A stretch of DNA of 64,000 nt from positions 51,629-115,628 of the forward strand of contig JAHDRN010000014.1 of assembly GCA_018433245.1 (NCBI GenBank), given 5' to 3'. Each line of letters begins with the position of its first letter. Positions within the stretch are counted from its first letter, which is position 1. A program made the translations under genes and the position numbers. The DNA comes from Candidatus Proruminimicrobium quisquiliarum (lineage in GTDB: Bacteria > Elusimicrobiota > Endomicrobiia > Endomicrobiales > Endomicrobiaceae). The notes beneath the pieces are model-generated. The model saw nothing but the letters and a program-made list of their open reading frames with translations, was not told the origin of the DNA and did not search any database. Positions 18,772 through 28,445 of this stretch are shown here, in pieces.

Positions 18772-18908
18772 TGTAGTTTTTTAGGTTTCAAAGTTTGGAG
18801 CGAAACGAACAATTTTCAAGTCGCGGTGTACGTTAGTAAAGCGGAGCGAACGGTACATAAGACTTGAAAATTGAAAGTTGCAGCCCGAAATTTAAAACCG
18901 TTATAATA
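18772..18908 (+). repeat. Nested-hairpin intergenic repeat, copy C
   Basis: The inner stem CAATTTTCAAGTC (18810-18822) pairs perfectly with GACTTGAAAATTG (18861-18873). The outer stem, GGTTTCAAAGTTT-like (18784-18796) with 18887-18899, has two mismatches. The loop has GTGTAC, AAGCGGAGCGAA and GGTACATAA, then GAAAGTTGCAGCC. Compared with copy A, the innermost pairs change together. It ends at the cysS stop codon (18909-18911). Confidence 0.8.
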
Positions 18909-20294
18909 TTAAATTTTTTTAACTAACGTTGAAGTCCCGTCTTTATTATCAACAATCTTATACCCGAGTTCCGCCAACTTATCTCTGAACAAATCAGCCT
19001 GTTTCCAGTCTTTATTTTTTCTTGCAAGATTTCGTTGATTTAAAAGTTCTTCAAGTTCCGAGTTTATTTCCTGTTTTAAAACTTTTATCCCCAGCGTCTC
19101 TTGTGATATATCTTCAAACAAATATTTCGCCTGTTTTAAGAAAGATGCGTCAGCGGTAAGATTATTAAGTATAAGATTTTTAAGTTCGTGCAAATACGAA
19201 AGCGCTATTTCAAAATTAAAATCATCGTCAAGCGCATTTTTAACGTTCTGCGCTATTTTTAAAAGTCTGTCATCTGTAATATTTTTATCTGACTCTTTAA
19301 CGATTGCGACAAGTCTTGAATACGCTTCATCAAGCCCCTGCAAAGTTGTTTTGGCAACGTTTAGGGCTTCATTTGAAAAATCAAGCGGCGTTCTGTAATG
19401 CTGGGTTAAAAGATAATATCTGACCACGCGCGGATCAAACTGTTTAAAAATATCGGTCAATGTGAAAAAATTACCGAGTGACTTTGACATTTTTTCTTTA
19501 TTAACGGTAACAAACCCGTTATGAATCCAGTATCTTGAAAACTGTTGACCCGTACAAGCTTCACTTTGCGCTATTTCATTTTCATGGTGAGGAAATATCA
19601 AATCCTGTCCGCCGCCGTGAATATCTATTGTATCGCCGAGCCTGTCAGTAGACATAACGGAACATTCTATATGCCAGCCGGGACGCCCTTTAGACCACGG
19701 GCTTTGCCACGAAACCGACTGCGGTTCGTTTGGTTTTGTTTTTTTCCACAATATAAAATCGTAAGGATTTTGTTTTTTTGAATCGGCTTCAACTCTTGCT
19801 CCTACTTTCATATCTTCAAGTTTTCTTTTTGAAAGTTTTCCGTATTCGGCAAATTTATCAACGGCAAAATATATGTCGCCGTCAACGTCGTAGGCAAATC
19901 CTTTTTGAACAAGCTTTTCTATAAAAGAGATTATCTGCGGTATCATCTGCGTTACCTGCGGATAATAATCGGCTCTCAAAACGTTAAGTTTATCCATCTG
20001 CGAAAAATAATCTTTTATGTAAGTTTCGGCAAGTTCAAGCGGGCTTATGTTTTTTTCAATTGAACGGTTTATAATTTTATCGTCAACATCGGTAAAATTC
20101 TGAATATGCGTTACTTCATAACCGCTTTTTATAAAATGTCTTTTGATAACGTCAAACGTAACGTAAGCTCTGGCATGGCCGAGATGGCATACGTCGTACG
20201 GAGTTACTCCGCATATATACATTTTTACTTTTTTTTCGTTAATCGGGACAAATTCTTCTTTTTTGTTTGTAAGAGTATTGTGAAACTTTATCAT
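18909..20294 (-). CDS. cysS: Cysteinyl-tRNA synthetase
   Basis: 461 aa from ATG 20294 (MIKFHNTLT); upstream codons in frame are not conserved. Class I synthetase charging tRNA-Cys. The zinc Cys and HIGH-like motif appear in [18 protein letters not shown], further Zn ligands in [10 protein letters not shown] and [15 protein letters not shown], and the KMSKS loop in [10 protein letters not shown]. The C-terminal helical domain ends normally. It overlaps ispF by 4 bp; cysS next to ispF and ispD is a common arrangement. Confidence 0.96.
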   Translation of the reverse strand: MIKFHNTLTNKKEEFVPINEKKVKMYICGVTPYDVCHLGHARAYVTFDVIKRHFIKSGYEVTHIQNFTDVDDKIINRSIEKNISPLELAETYIKDYFSQMDKLNVLRADYYPQVTQMIPQIISFIEKLVQKGFAYDVDGDIYFAVDKFAEYGKLSKRKLEDMKVGARVEADSKKQNPYDFILWKKTKPNEPQSVSWQSPWSKGRPGWHIECSVMSTDRLGDTIDIHGGGQDLIFPHHENEIAQSEACTGQQFSRYWIHNGFVTVNKEKMSKSLGNFFTLTDIFKQFDPRVVRYYLLTQHYRTPLDFSNEALNVAKTTLQGLDEAYSRLVAIVKESDKNITDDRLLKIAQNVKNALDDDFNFEIALSYLHELKNLILNNLTADASFLKQAKYLFEDISQETLGIKVLKQEINSELEELLNQRNLARKNKDWKQADLFRDKLAELGYKIVDNKDGTSTLVKKI

Positions 20295-20770
20295 TTGCTT
20301 TTTCCTTTCAAAGACGCAACTGCCATTGCGCATATTCCTTCGCCTCTTCCTATAAAACCCATTCCTTCGTTTGTGGTGGCTTTTACGGCAATTCTTTCTT
20401 TTTTTATACTCAAAACTTTTGACAGTATTTCTTTCATACTATCAATATACGGATATATTTTCGGTTCTTCTGCAATTATTGTCATATCCACATTATTTAT
20501 TTTAAATTTCTTTTTGTTTAAAGTTTTAACTACAATTTCCAATAGTTTTATACTTGATATGTTTTTATATTTCATATCGGTATTCGGGAAAAAATGACCT
20601 ATGTCGTTTTCACCTGCCGCGCCCAGAAGACTATCCATCAACGCGTGTATCAAAACATCGGCATCGCTGTGTCCGTCAAGTCCTTTTTTTGACGGTATTT
20701 CAACTCCGCCAAGAAATAATTTTCTGCCTTTTTTAAATCTGTGAACGTCATATCCGAAACCTATAAACAT
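20291..20770 (-). CDS. ispF: 2-C-methyl-D-erythritol 2,4-cyclodiphosphate synthase
   Basis: 159 aa. Fifth step of the MEP isoprenoid pathway, releasing CMP to form the cyclodiphosphate. Metal ligands lie in GYDVHRF (D8, H10) and in [28 protein letters not shown] and [17 protein letters not shown] are family blocks. It starts on the last base of ispD and overlaps cysS by 4 bp, so the three are translationally linked. Confidence 0.97.
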   Translation of the reverse strand: MFIGFGYDVHRFKKGRKLFLGGVEIPSKKGLDGHSDADVLIHALMDSLLGAAGENDIGHFFPNTDMKYKNISSIKLLEIVVKTLNKKKFKINNVDMTIIAEEPKIYPYIDSMKEILSKVLSIKKERIAVKATTNEGMGFIGRGEGICAMAVASLKGKSK

Positions 20771-21441
20771 TATGCGCCTCTTTTCTTCAAAATTGCCTGC
20801 GCCAGCAGAAAATCGGTCTGTTCCGTTATTTTAAAATTTTCATAACTTGCAAAAACAAGCGTTGATTTAACTCCTTTTTTTTCTACAAGCTGCGCATCAT
20901 CGGTAGTTGAAGCGCTTATTCTGCCTGCATACGCTTTTTCAATAATTTCTTTTTTAAAAATCTGGGGAGTCTGCGCGTACCATATATTTTTTCTGTCCAG
21001 AGACTTTGTTATTTTAGTTCCGGATTTTGAAAATTTTACAGAATCTTTTGAATTTACTGCCGCTATGGCGGCTCCGTTTTCATAAGCCGCTTTCATTACG
21101 TTTTTTATTATTTCCGGCGTTATTAAAGGTCTTGCCGCATCGTGCACGGCGACAAGATCAATATCCTTGCCTACGGCTTTCAATCCGTTTTTAACGGAAT
21201 CAAATCTTTCTTTGCCGCCTGCAACCACTTCTATACCGTACTGTTTTTTATATTTCAGCATTTCGTCAATTCTGTCCTGTGGAACTACAAGTATAATATC
21301 TGTGCACTCTTTTAGTTTTTTAAAAGCTTTTATGCTCCATTCAAAAACCGGTTTTTTATTTAAAATAAGAAATTGTTTCGGCTTGGCTGCTCCGAATCTT
21401 TTACCCGAGCCGCCTGCAACGATTACAGCAGCAAGTTTCAT
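20770..21441 (-). CDS. ispD: 2-C-methyl-D-erythritol 4-phosphate cytidylyltransferase
   Basis: 223 aa. Third step of the MEP pathway (CTP + MEP to CDP-ME). The nucleotide-binding loop is [20 protein letters not shown], and the metal/substrate block is [11 protein letters not shown]. The later [12 protein letters not shown] is also typical. It overlaps the PIN/TRAM gene by one base upstream and ispF downstream. Confidence 0.96.
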   Translation of the reverse strand: MKLAAVIVAGGSGKRFGAAKPKQFLILNKKPVFEWSIKAFKKLKECTDIILVVPQDRIDEMLKYKKQYGIEVVAGGKERFDSVKNGLKAVGKDIDLVAVHDAARPLITPEIIKNVMKAAYENGAAIAAVNSKDSVKFSKSGTKITKSLDRKNIWYAQTPQIFKKEIIEKAYAGRISASTTDDAQLVEKKGVKSTLVFASYENFKITEQTDFLLAQAILKKRGA

Positions 21442-22058
21442 TATTTTTCCTCTATTTTTGCAAATACCATCTTATTATTTGAACTTTGCATTACAGACGT
21501 TACTGTTACAGTATTTTTGGATCCTATAAGTTTTTTGGCGTTTTCAACTACAACGGTTGACCCGTCGTCAAGATAACCTATCGCCTGATTCTGTTCCTTG
21601 CCTTCTTTAACAAGAAAAATGCAAACTTTATAGCCCGGCAAAATAATTGGTTTTAAACTTTCATATATATCGTTGAGATTTATAACTTTAACGCCTTTTA
21701 ACTGAGCCATTTTATTAAGCTCAAAATCCGCGGTAACTATTTTCGCTTTCTTATCGGCGGCAAGTTTTATTATTCTGAAATTCTCGTTTTGAATATGTCT
21801 GTAATCTTTATTTATTATTTCAACGTTTTTATTTTGTTTAAGTTTTTCGACCGTCTGTTTAACATTTTTATTTTTTTCAAAATTTTTGATTACAAACAGC
21901 GGAATAATAATCTTTTCAAACAGATTGCAGTTTATAAATTCCGATATTCTGCAGTCCGAAAGAGCGCTTGAATCAAAAATCACGGTTTGTTTTTTTGTTT
22001 TTCTTAAAAATAAAACAGCAGCCAAAATTAAAACTATAATACCGAGAACTATTGTCAT
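21441..22058 (-). CDS. Membrane-anchored PIN/TRAM-domain protein (YacL-like)
   Basis: 205 aa. One N-terminal membrane segment (residues 2-20), a PIN nuclease-fold domain (VIFDSSALSDCRI with the first acidic site, VTADFELNKMAQ with a second) and a C-terminal TRAM RNA-binding domain (QAIGYLDDGSTVVVENAKKLIG). Such proteins often sit directly before ispD, as here. RNase activity is likely but unproven. The N-terminal TM bundle is shorter than in firmicute YacL (one segment instead of four). Confidence 0.85.
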   Translation of the reverse strand: MTIVLGIIVLILAAVLFLRKTKKQTVIFDSSALSDCRISEFINCNLFEKIIIPLFVIKNFEKNKNVKQTVEKLKQNKNVEIINKDYRHIQNENFRIIKLAADKKAKIVTADFELNKMAQLKGVKVINLNDIYESLKPIILPGYKVCIFLVKEGKEQNQAIGYLDDGSTVVVENAKKLIGSKNTVTVTSVMQSSNNKMVFAKIEEK

Positions 22059-22876
22059 TTTTTTATAAGCTCCGAAGCAATTTTTATATCAGGTTTTTTG
22101 CCTGTCCACATTTTAAATCCGAATGCCCCCTGCCTTACAAGCATACCAAGCCCTGAAACATATTTCAGCTTATTTTCCGAGGCAAATTTTTTAAAAGGCG
22201 TTTCTTTGCCGTATATTAAATCATATATTGCAAGCGTCTTTTTAAAATTCATTATTTTAAAAGGCAGAATATCCGACGTTTTCATGCCGCAGGTTGAAGC
22301 ATTTATTATTATATCAGCATTTGAAAAATCAAAATCGTTCATTCTGTCTATTTCAACAGCCTGCGCGGTTTTATATTTTTTTGAAATATCTTTTGCCGTT
22401 TTATATGTTTTTGAAACTATAATTATCTTTTTTATACCGCCGTAAGACAAAGCGTACAAAACAGCTTTTGACCCTCCGCCTGCTCCTACGACAACCGCCG
22501 TTTTATTTTTAATATTTATTTTATTTTCTTTCAGGTCTTCAAAAAAGCCATTCCAATCGGTATTGTATCCCGTAAGCTTTCCGTTTTTGTTTACGATCGT
22601 ATTGATACTTCCTATTTTAACAGCAGATTTATCTATAGCGTCCAGATATTTCATTATTGCCGTTTTATGCGGAACAGTAACGTTTGCGCCGGGCATTGAA
22701 AATATTCTTACGGCGTCAATTGCTTTTTTCAAATCCTTATTTTCAACGCGAAAAGCAACATAAACACAGTTTATTTTTTCTTCTTTTAACCATGCATTTT
22801 GAATAAGAGGAGACAGAGAATGACTTATAGGATTTCCGAAAATAGGTATAATTTTTGTATCTGCGGTTATATTCAT
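22055..22876 (-). CDS. aroE: Shikimate dehydrogenase
   Basis: 273 aa from ATG 22876 (MNITADTKIIPIFGNP); the open frame extends 12 codons further. It reduces 3-dehydroshikimate to shikimate with NADPH for aromatic amino acids. Substrate-binding block GNPISHSLSPLIQNAW, catalytic Lys in NVTVPHK, NADP loop VVGAGGGSKAVLYAL and C-terminal GLGMLVRQGAFGFKMW. It overlaps the PIN/TRAM gene by 4 bp. Confidence 0.94.
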   Translation of the reverse strand: MNITADTKIIPIFGNPISHSLSPLIQNAWLKEEKINCVYVAFRVENKDLKKAIDAVRIFSMPGANVTVPHKTAIMKYLDAIDKSAVKIGSINTIVNKNGKLTGYNTDWNGFFEDLKENKINIKNKTAVVVGAGGGSKAVLYALSYGGIKKIIIVSKTYKTAKDISKKYKTAQAVEIDRMNDFDFSNADIIINASTCGMKTSDILPFKIMNFKKTLAIYDLIYGKETPFKKFASENKLKYVSGLGMLVRQGAFGFKMWTGKKPDIKIASELIKK

Positions 22877-22928
22877 TTCTAAGATTCTACAAAAAGCGGC
22901 AAATATCGTCAAACTGCGGCAAAAAAAA

Positions 22929-23627
22929 TCAGGCAGTAACTCTCAGCTTTAAAACTTTCAACAGATATTTAAAAAGAGTCAAAGCCCCGAGTTTTGACGA
23001 ACCTGAAGCGCGTTCAAGAAATTCGATCGGATATTCTTTTATTTGAGCTTTTGTTTTTTTCGTATGGTAAAGCATCTCCGTAACTATAAAAGGATCGGCG
23101 GCTTTAAGTTTATCTATAAAAAGCCCGACCGTTTCTTTTTTAAACATTCTGTATCCCGAAGTAGGATCGCATATTTTTACGCCGAGAATTATTTTAAGAT
23201 AATTTCTGGCAAACCAGCTGATTGTCTGTCTTAAAAAATCTCTGTGGGTATCCGAACCGCCGGCTACATATCTTGAACCTATAACAACGTCGCAGTTTTC
23301 TATTTCGCGTCTGAAATCTTTTATATATTTCGGATTATGGGACCCGTCTCCGTCAAGCTCAACGATATATTTGGCGCCGTTTGCCATAGCCCATTTAAAG
23401 CCGTCAATACCTGCATAGCCCCTTCCTCTTTTTTCTTTTCTTAAAAGTAGATTTACCCTTTTGTCTTTTTTTGCCATTTCCTCGACTATTTTGTAAGTTC
23501 CGTCAGGTGATACGTCGTCGGCAACAAGCACGTTAATATCTTCCACTCCGCAGCTTAAAACATCGTTAATGACTTTTTCAATATTTGTAGCTTCGTTATA
23601 AGTGCATATTACGGCAAGAGTATCCAT
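22929..23627 (-). CDS. Family 2 glycosyltransferase, polyprenyl-phosphate mannose synthase-like
   Basis: 232 aa GT-A enzyme without C-terminal membrane segments. Motifs: VICTYNEATNIEKVI, VADDVSPDGT, VELDGDGSHNP (DxD), ICDPTSGYRMFKKE and the Q-rich site replaced by TEMLYHTKK. It resembles DPM1-type transferases that make polyprenyl-phosphate-mannose or -glucose as sugar donors for periplasmic glycosylation. It follows the heptosyltransferase-like gene by 9 bp, so both probably serve envelope glycan assembly. Confidence 0.85.
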   Translation of the reverse strand: MDTLAVICTYNEATNIEKVINDVLSCGVEDINVLVADDVSPDGTYKIVEEMAKKDKRVNLLLRKEKRGRGYAGIDGFKWAMANGAKYIVELDGDGSHNPKYIKDFRREIENCDVVIGSRYVAGGSDTHRDFLRQTISWFARNYLKIILGVKICDPTSGYRMFKKETVGLFIDKLKAADPFIVTEMLYHTKKTKAQIKEYPIEFLERASGSSKLGALTLFKYLLKVLKLRVTA

Positions 23628-23636
23628 TTGAAACTC

Positions 23637-24764
23637 CTATATGTATTTTTCAACGGCTTTCAAAACGGTTTCAACTTTTATTTTATCCATGCAGGAAACG
23701 TCATGCAGACATTCGGGCCTGTAACAGCAATTGCATCCTTCAGCCGTGATTTTTTCGCCTCTTGAATACAGTTCTATTTCATGAGATGACGTAGGTCCGA
23801 AAATCGCGACTATATTTTTTTTAAGGCCAAGCCCCGCATGCATAGCCATAGTGTCTCCGCAGACTATTATATCACACAAGTCTATCATCGCAAAAAATTC
23901 CTGAACTGAATTATCGGTGCCGGTTGAAAAAACGCCCGGGATTTTATGCGAGAGTATCTCTTTTATTTCTTCTTCATCGTCTTTGCCGCCCAAAAGCAAA
24001 ACCGTATGCCCCTTTGCGGACAATATTTTTATAAGTTCAACGTATTTTTCAACGTTCCACTTTTTCATTTTCCATCTTTTTCCCGCTCCGGGATTTATTC
24101 CTATTACTTTGCCTTTTGAAAAATTGATGCCGCTTTTAAAATCCGAAGCTTTTTCCTGCGCTTTCTTTGAAACGGGCACAATTATTTCATAAGGAACATC
24201 TTTGATTTCGGAAATTTTTGCCATCCAGTGCTGGTACGTTTTCGTATTTGCTTTTTTAAGATCGTCATAAGCGCTTGTCAAAAGCCACTCGGCTGCAAAC
24301 GCGTTTGAAGTTTTTATATTTCGTTTATCGTCAAGCGTATATCCGATTTTATTATCGGCTAAAGAAAGAGCAGTAAAAGAAAGGCTTTCCGGCGATAAAT
24401 CAAGATTTACGGCAAAATCATATTTATGGGACGTTAGAAAATCAAAAACTTTTGAATCGTTTACCGCTATATTATTTATATACGGATTGCCATGTAAAAC
24501 TTCCGAATTCCTTTTATCTACAAGCCAGTCTATTTGTACATTCCGGTATTTTTCTTTAATCCCTTCAAGAATAAAAGTAGTTCTTAAAACGTCGCCCATA
24601 GCTCCGAGTTTAATTATTAAGATTTTGGTTATTGATGAATCTTTTTTTGAAACCGAACTGTAGTGCGGACACTTGCCGCATATCATGTTTTCATCTTTTT
24701 GGTATTTGCAGGGTTTATCCAGCGGGAAATTTAGACAGTCAGAATATAATTTATAATCGTTCAT
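23637..24764 (-). CDS. Family 9 glycosyltransferase (ADP-heptose:LPS heptosyltransferase-like)
   Basis: 375 aa from ATG 24764 (MNDYKLYSDC). The frame is open to 24887 but would translate through tRNA-Leu, so that extension is rejected. GT-B fold: KLGAMGDVLRTTFILEGI at the start of domain 1, GINPGAGKRWKMKKW and GDTMAMHAGLGLKKNIVAIFGPT in domain 2. Unusual additions are an N-terminal Cys set (CKYQKDENMICGKC) and a C-terminal CNCCYRPECLHDVSC, which may bind a metal. It probably adds a heptose-like sugar to a lipid core. Confidence 0.85.
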   Translation of the reverse strand: MNDYKLYSDCLNFPLDKPCKYQKDENMICGKCPHYSSVSKKDSSITKILIIKLGAMGDVLRTTFILEGIKEKYRNVQIDWLVDKRNSEVLHGNPYINNIAVNDSKVFDFLTSHKYDFAVNLDLSPESLSFTALSLADNKIGYTLDDKRNIKTSNAFAAEWLLTSAYDDLKKANTKTYQHWMAKISEIKDVPYEIIVPVSKKAQEKASDFKSGINFSKGKVIGINPGAGKRWKMKKWNVEKYVELIKILSAKGHTVLLLGGKDDEEEIKEILSHKIPGVFSTGTDNSVQEFFAMIDLCDIIVCGDTMAMHAGLGLKKNIVAIFGPTSSHEIELYSRGEKITAEGCNCCYRPECLHDVSCMDKIKVETVLKAVEKYI

Positions 24765-24796
24765 AACGTTAAATAACCATTTAAAAAAATTTAAAA

Positions 24797-24878
24797 TGCC
24801 GAGGACGAGATTTGAACTCGTAATCCTTGCGGAACAGGCTTCTGAGACCTGCGTGTATGCCAATTCCACCACCTCGGC
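24797..24878 (-). tRNA. tRNA-Leu (CAG anticodon)
   Basis: 82 nt with a 7-bp acceptor stem GCCGAGG/CCTCGGC, anticodon loop CTCAGAA (CAG), a long class II variable arm (TTCCGCAAGGAT) and T arm ACGAG-TTCAAAT-CTCGT. The 3' CCA is not encoded, so a CCA-adding enzyme is needed. It lies between the heptosyltransferase gene and divergent mazG. Confidence 0.95.
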
Positions 24879-24957
24879 AGCATACAAAACCGGATTAAAA
24901 TGTCCGGCATTTGAATTTAATATTCAAAAAATATATCATTTTCTCCGGACAAAAACA

Positions 24958-25350
24958 ATGAAACATTCAAAAGATTTTATAAAATTAACGGAAATTTTCA
25001 AAAAATTAAGAGGTCCTGACGGCTGCGCATGGGATAAAAAACAGACCAATTCAAGTCTTATGAAATATCTTTTTGAAGAGTCAAAAGAACTTAAAGAAGC
25101 AGTCAAAAAATGCGACATTGAAAATATAAAAGAAGAACTCGGCGACGTTTTGCTGCAGGTTGTATTTCATGCTCAGATAGCAAAAGAAAACGGATGGTTT
25201 GACATTAATGACGTAATTAGATATTTAAACTCAAAACTTATAAGAAGACATCCTCATGTTTTCGGCAAATCTAAGGCAAAAACCGAAAAAGACATTATAA
25301 AGCAGTGGGATGAAATCAAAAAACGCGAGAAAACTAAAAAACGCAGGTAA
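24958..25350 (+). CDS. mazG: MazG-type nucleoside triphosphate pyrophosphohydrolase
   Basis: 130 aa from ATG 24958; the longer open frame would cross tRNA-Leu and is rejected. A single MazG domain: LRGPDGCAWDKKQT, the EExxE-type metal site FEESKELKEAV and EELGDVLLQVVFHAQI, then RRHPHVFG. It probably hydrolyses non-canonical or excess NTPs to NMP. E. coli MazG has two domains; the single-domain form is common elsewhere. It ends 5 bp before the rpmH promoter. Confidence 0.92.
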   Translation: MKHSKDFIKLTEIFKKLRGPDGCAWDKKQTNSSLMKYLFEESKELKEAVKKCDIENIKEELGDVLLQVVFHAQIAKENGWFDINDVIRYLNSKLIRRHPHVFGKSKAKTEKDIIKQWDEIKKREKTKKRR

Positions 25351-25355
25351 TTAAT

Positions 25356-25385
25356 TTGACTCAACGGTAATAATTTAGATATAAT
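25356..25385 (+). promoter_or_regulatory. Sigma70-type promoter of the rpmH operon
   Basis: TTGACT (25356-25361), an 18-bp spacer and perfect TATAAT (25380-25385). Predicted +1 is near 25392, giving a leader of about 38 nt before the rpmH ATG. Confidence 0.75.
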
Positions 25386-25429
25386 CGGCTGGTGTATTTT
25401 TAAGCAAACTAAGGCAAAGGAATATTAAA

Positions 25430-25567
25430 ATGACAAAAAGAACGTTTCAACCAAACAAAGAAAGAAGGAAAAAGAAAATCGGTTTCAGAGCAAGAATGTC
25501 TACGGCCGGCGGCAGAAAAGTATTGAGCGCCAGAAGAAGAAAAGGCAGAAAAACAATTTCGGCATAA
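25430..25567 (+). CDS. rpmH: 50S ribosomal protein L34
   Basis: 45 aa, highly basic: [19 protein letters not shown], then [20 protein letters not shown]. This is L34 at its normal size. It starts the classic rpmH-rnpA-yidD-yidC-jag-mnmE series, each gene touching or overlapping the next. dnaA, often upstream in other bacteria, is not here. Confidence 0.97.
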   Translation: MTKRTFQPNKERRKKKIGFRARMSTAGGRKVLSARRRKGRKTISA

Positions 25568-25568
25568 G

Positions 25569-25943
25569 ATGCTTAACAGCAGCAGAGGTTTTTCTTTTTG
25601 TTATAAAGAACGGTTGCATCTTGACCGTGACTTTAGAAATGTTATAAGGAAAGGCAGAAAAATTCCGGCCGGATTTTTGACAATTATAGTCTTTAACAGA
25701 AAAGACGGCAATAATATTCGCAGACTCGGACTTGTCACATCGGCAAAAGTCGGGACTGCAGTACAAAGAAATAAAGCTAAAAGAAGATTGCGAGAGATTT
25801 TCAGAACAAATAAACATAAGCTGACACCGGGTTTAGATATAATTTTTATATTAAAACCAGAAATCAAATCGACAGGGTACGGCAAGATTAAACAAACTGT
25901 TCTAGACTCTTTGAAAAATGCCGGTTTTTACAGTGAGCCGTAA
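25569..25943 (+). CDS. rnpA: Ribonuclease P protein component
   Basis: 124 aa basic protein that assists the RNase P RNA in maturing tRNA 5' ends. The RNR signature reads VGTAVQRNKAKRRLREIFR, preceded by the N-terminal RLHLDRDFRNVIRKGRK. It starts 1 bp after the rpmH stop and is directly followed by the yidD ATG. Confidence 0.95.
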   Translation: MLNSSRGFSFCYKERLHLDRDFRNVIRKGRKIPAGFLTIIVFNRKDGNNIRRLGLVTSAKVGTAVQRNKAKRRLREIFRTNKHKLTPGLDIIFILKPEIKSTGYGKIKQTVLDSLKNAGFYSEP

Positions 25944-26192
25944 ATGAAACAATGTGCACTTTTTCTAATCAGTATATACAGAAAGTTTTCTTCGGTTACT
26001 CCGCCCAGATGCAGATTTTATCCGACATGCTCGGCTTATGCTTATGAAGCAATTGAAAAATTCGGCTTTTTTAAAGGCTGTTTTCTTGCCTTTAAAAGAT
26101 TGTTGAAATGCCATCCTTTTCACAAGGGCGGTTTTGATCCGGTGCCGGAAAAATTAAAATGTGAGAGACAAAAATGCAAAAAAACACAGTAA
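25944..26192 (+). CDS. yidD: Membrane protein insertion efficiency factor YidD
   Basis: 82 aa, family length. Signature [19 protein letters not shown] followed by [18 protein letters not shown]. YidD has an amphipathic N-terminal helix at the inner membrane and assists YidC. Its end overlaps the yidC start by 19 bp. Confidence 0.95.
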   Translation: MKQCALFLISIYRKFSSVTPPRCRFYPTCSAYAYEAIEKFGFFKGCFLAFKRLLKCHPFHKGGFDPVPEKLKCERQKCKKTQ

Positions 26193-27760
26193 TGTTTGTA
26201 GTATTTTCAACTTTGTTCATTATGGTATGGTATATGTTTTTTATGCCAAAACCTCCGATAAATCAGTCTGCTTTAAATGAAAAAAACCAAATTGCAGCCA
26301 AAGATGAAGACATAGACGCACCAAGAAAAAAAATAGGAGAACTTTTAACAAAAGAAACCGAAAAAAACCGCGTGCAGTCCGTTATGGAAGAAGATATTAA
26401 GGAACAGGATATAACGGTGGAAACTGAGAAATATAAAATTGTTTTTTCAAATAAAGGAGCCTGCGTTAAAAACTGGTTCATAAAAGAAAAGAACGGCACT
26501 ATGGTTGATTTGGTTCTTCCTCAGGCAAGCCCTGTGCTGGGAACTTTTCCGGGATCTGTTTATAAAATAGCGCAATCAACAAAAGATAAAATAGTTTTTG
26601 TTTATACGTCAAGAGAAAATTGGAAAATAACAAAAACTTTTGAACTTTCTCCGGAATATCTGCACAAACTTGATTATAAACTTGAAAAGCTTTCTCCGGA
26701 AGCAAAACTCCCGGAAATAGAAACAATGTGGGGGCCGGGACTCGGTACAGACGCAAAAGAACTTAAAGAAAATGATTCGGTAACAAGAATAATCGGATAT
26801 ACGTCTGCAATGCCTGCCAAACTTGAAAAGATAAAAACAGAAAAAAATCAGGCGCAGCTTTATAAGTGGACTGCCGTAGACAACAGATATTTTCTTGCCG
26901 CATTTATTCCTTCAAACGCTCTTGACTATTCAAATATTGAAGCTTCAAGACTCGATAAAAAACATCCTCCTATGCTTGTATTATCGGCAAATGTAAAACA
27001 AACTGAAACCGTTCAGAGTTTTTCAATGCAGTTTTTTGTAGGCCCTAAATCTTACTCGCATCTTAAAACTTTTAATATGGGACTTGAAAAAGCGGTAGAT
27101 TTCGGTTTTTTCGGATGGCTCGGCAAAATAGCAATGAACGTTTTATCGTTCTTTTTCGGACTGACCGGCAATTACGGATGGTCTATTATAATTTTAACTA
27201 TCATAATACAAATTCTTGTTTTGCCTTTAACTTTAAAAAGTTATAAAGCAATGGCTGCAATGAAAAAAATACAGCCTCTTATAAAAGATCTTCAGACAAA
27301 ATATAAAAATGATCCTAAAAGACTTCAGGTTGAAATGATGAATCTTTACAGAACGCAGAAGGTAAATCCGCTCGGAGGATGTCTGCCTCTTCTTTTGCAG
27401 CTTCCTATTTTCTGGGCGCTGTTTACGACATTGAGAAACGCATATGAATTAAGATTTGCCGAATGGATTTTCTGGGTAAAAGATTTGTCGGCAAGCGACA
27501 GTTTAATGCATTTTGGCGGATTTAACCTTAATCTGCTTCCTCTTATAATGGGTATAGGCATGTTCTTCCAGCAGAAGATGACTTCAGCAACATCCGATCC
27601 TATGCAGAGAAAAATGATGTACATAATGCCTGTTGTATTTACTCTTATGTTCTGGGGTTTCCCTTCAGGCCTTGTTATTTACTGGCTTACAAACAGCGTA
27701 GTGTCAATGATAGTCCAATATTTCGTTTTAACACAAGATAAAAAAGCGGGGGCACATTAA
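26174..27760 (+). CDS. yidC: Membrane protein insertase YidC
   Basis: 528 aa. N-terminal membrane segment ([18 protein letters not shown]), a Gram-negative-type periplasmic beta domain (about 65-330), then the conserved five-helix insertase core ([17 protein letters not shown], the [14 protein letters not shown] coiled region, [19 protein letters not shown]). The large periplasmic domain supports a two-membrane cell envelope. It inserts proteins into the inner membrane alone or with Sec. Confidence 0.97.
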   Translation: MQKNTVMFVVFSTLFIMVWYMFFMPKPPINQSALNEKNQIAAKDEDIDAPRKKIGELLTKETEKNRVQSVMEEDIKEQDITVETEKYKIVFSNKGACVKNWFIKEKNGTMVDLVLPQASPVLGTFPGSVYKIAQSTKDKIVFVYTSRENWKITKTFELSPEYLHKLDYKLEKLSPEAKLPEIETMWGPGLGTDAKELKENDSVTRIIGYTSAMPAKLEKIKTEKNQAQLYKWTAVDNRYFLAAFIPSNALDYSNIEASRLDKKHPPMLVLSANVKQTETVQSFSMQFFVGPKSYSHLKTFNMGLEKAVDFGFFGWLGKIAMNVLSFFFGLTGNYGWSIIILTIIIQILVLPLTLKSYKAMAAMKKIQPLIKDLQTKYKNDPKRLQVEMMNLYRTQKVNPLGGCLPLLLQLPIFWALFTTLRNAYELRFAEWIFWVKDLSASDSLMHFGGFNLNLLPLIMGIGMFFQQKMTSATSDPMQRKMMYIMPVVFTLMFWGFPSGLVIYWLTNSVVSMIVQYFVLTQDKKAGAH

Positions 27761-27764
27761 AATC

Positions 27765-28445
27765 ATGAAATTAAAAGAACTTGAAAGCACCGGGAAAAAT
27801 ATTTCGGAAGCAATCAACACAGGCCTTAAACTTCTTAAATGTACAAAAGATGAAGTTGAAGTTAAAATTTTGGATGAAGGATCATCCGGATTATTCGGAC
27901 TTATGGGCTCTAAACCGGCAAGAGTGCTGCTTACTTTAAAAAACGGTATTGCCGAAATTAAAAATACCGAAACCATTGATTTTAAACTGGCATGCAAAAA
28001 CGTTGAAAACGTAATAAACGATATCGTAAAAATGATGGGGATAAACATTTCTTCCGTAAAAACTTCGCATGAAGATGACACTGTTTCCGCAGAAATAGCA
28101 TCGGATAACAGCGGAGTTTTAATAGGCAAAGGCGGACAGTCTCTTGATGCTTTGGAATATCTTGTGCAGTTAATAGTAAATACTGACCCAAGAACCAGAG
28201 TAAAAGTCAATCTCGACACTGAAAACTACAGAGCAAAGCAGCAGGAAAGATTAAAAACAATAGCAGAAAAAGCGATGGAATACGTAAGACGAACAAAAAA
28301 AATATACAGATTTGACCCTATGTCGGCAAAAGAAAGAAGATATCTTCACAACTATCTCAAAAATATAGGCGGATTTGATACATTTTCGGAAGGCGAAGGC
28401 GTAATGAGAAAAGTCGGAGTAAAACTCGCAAACGAAAAGAAATGA
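27765..28445 (+). CDS. jag: Jag/KhpB RNA-binding protein (Jag-N, KH, R3H)
   Basis: 226 aa. Jag-N domain (LESTGKNISEAI... GLFGLMGSKPARV), KH domain with GKGGQSLDALEYLVQLIVN, and C-terminal R3H domain (MSAKERRYLHNYLKN). KhpB proteins bind RNA and affect cell elongation and division in Gram-positives; the role here is inferred from the family. It overlaps mnmE by 4 bp. Confidence 0.93.
   Translation: MKLKELESTGKNISEAINTGLKLLKCTKDEVEVKILDEGSSGLFGLMGSKPARVLLTLKNGIAEIKNTETIDFKLACKNVENVINDIVKMMGINISSVKTSHEDDTVSAEIASDNSGVLIGKGGQSLDALEYLVQLIVNTDPRTRVKVNLDTENYRAKQQERLKTIAEKAMEYVRRTKKIYRFDPMSAKERRYLHNYLKNIGGFDTFSEGEGVMRKVGVKLANEKK

Noticed and set aside
24796..24887. Coding extensions of mazG and the GT9 gene across tRNA-Leu
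   Set aside because: Both frames are open through the tRNA by chance on opposite strands; internal ATGs match the family starts.
25356..25567. Replication origin near rpmH
   Set aside because: The rpmH-rnpA order often marks oriC, but dnaA, dnaN and clusters of DnaA boxes are absent here.
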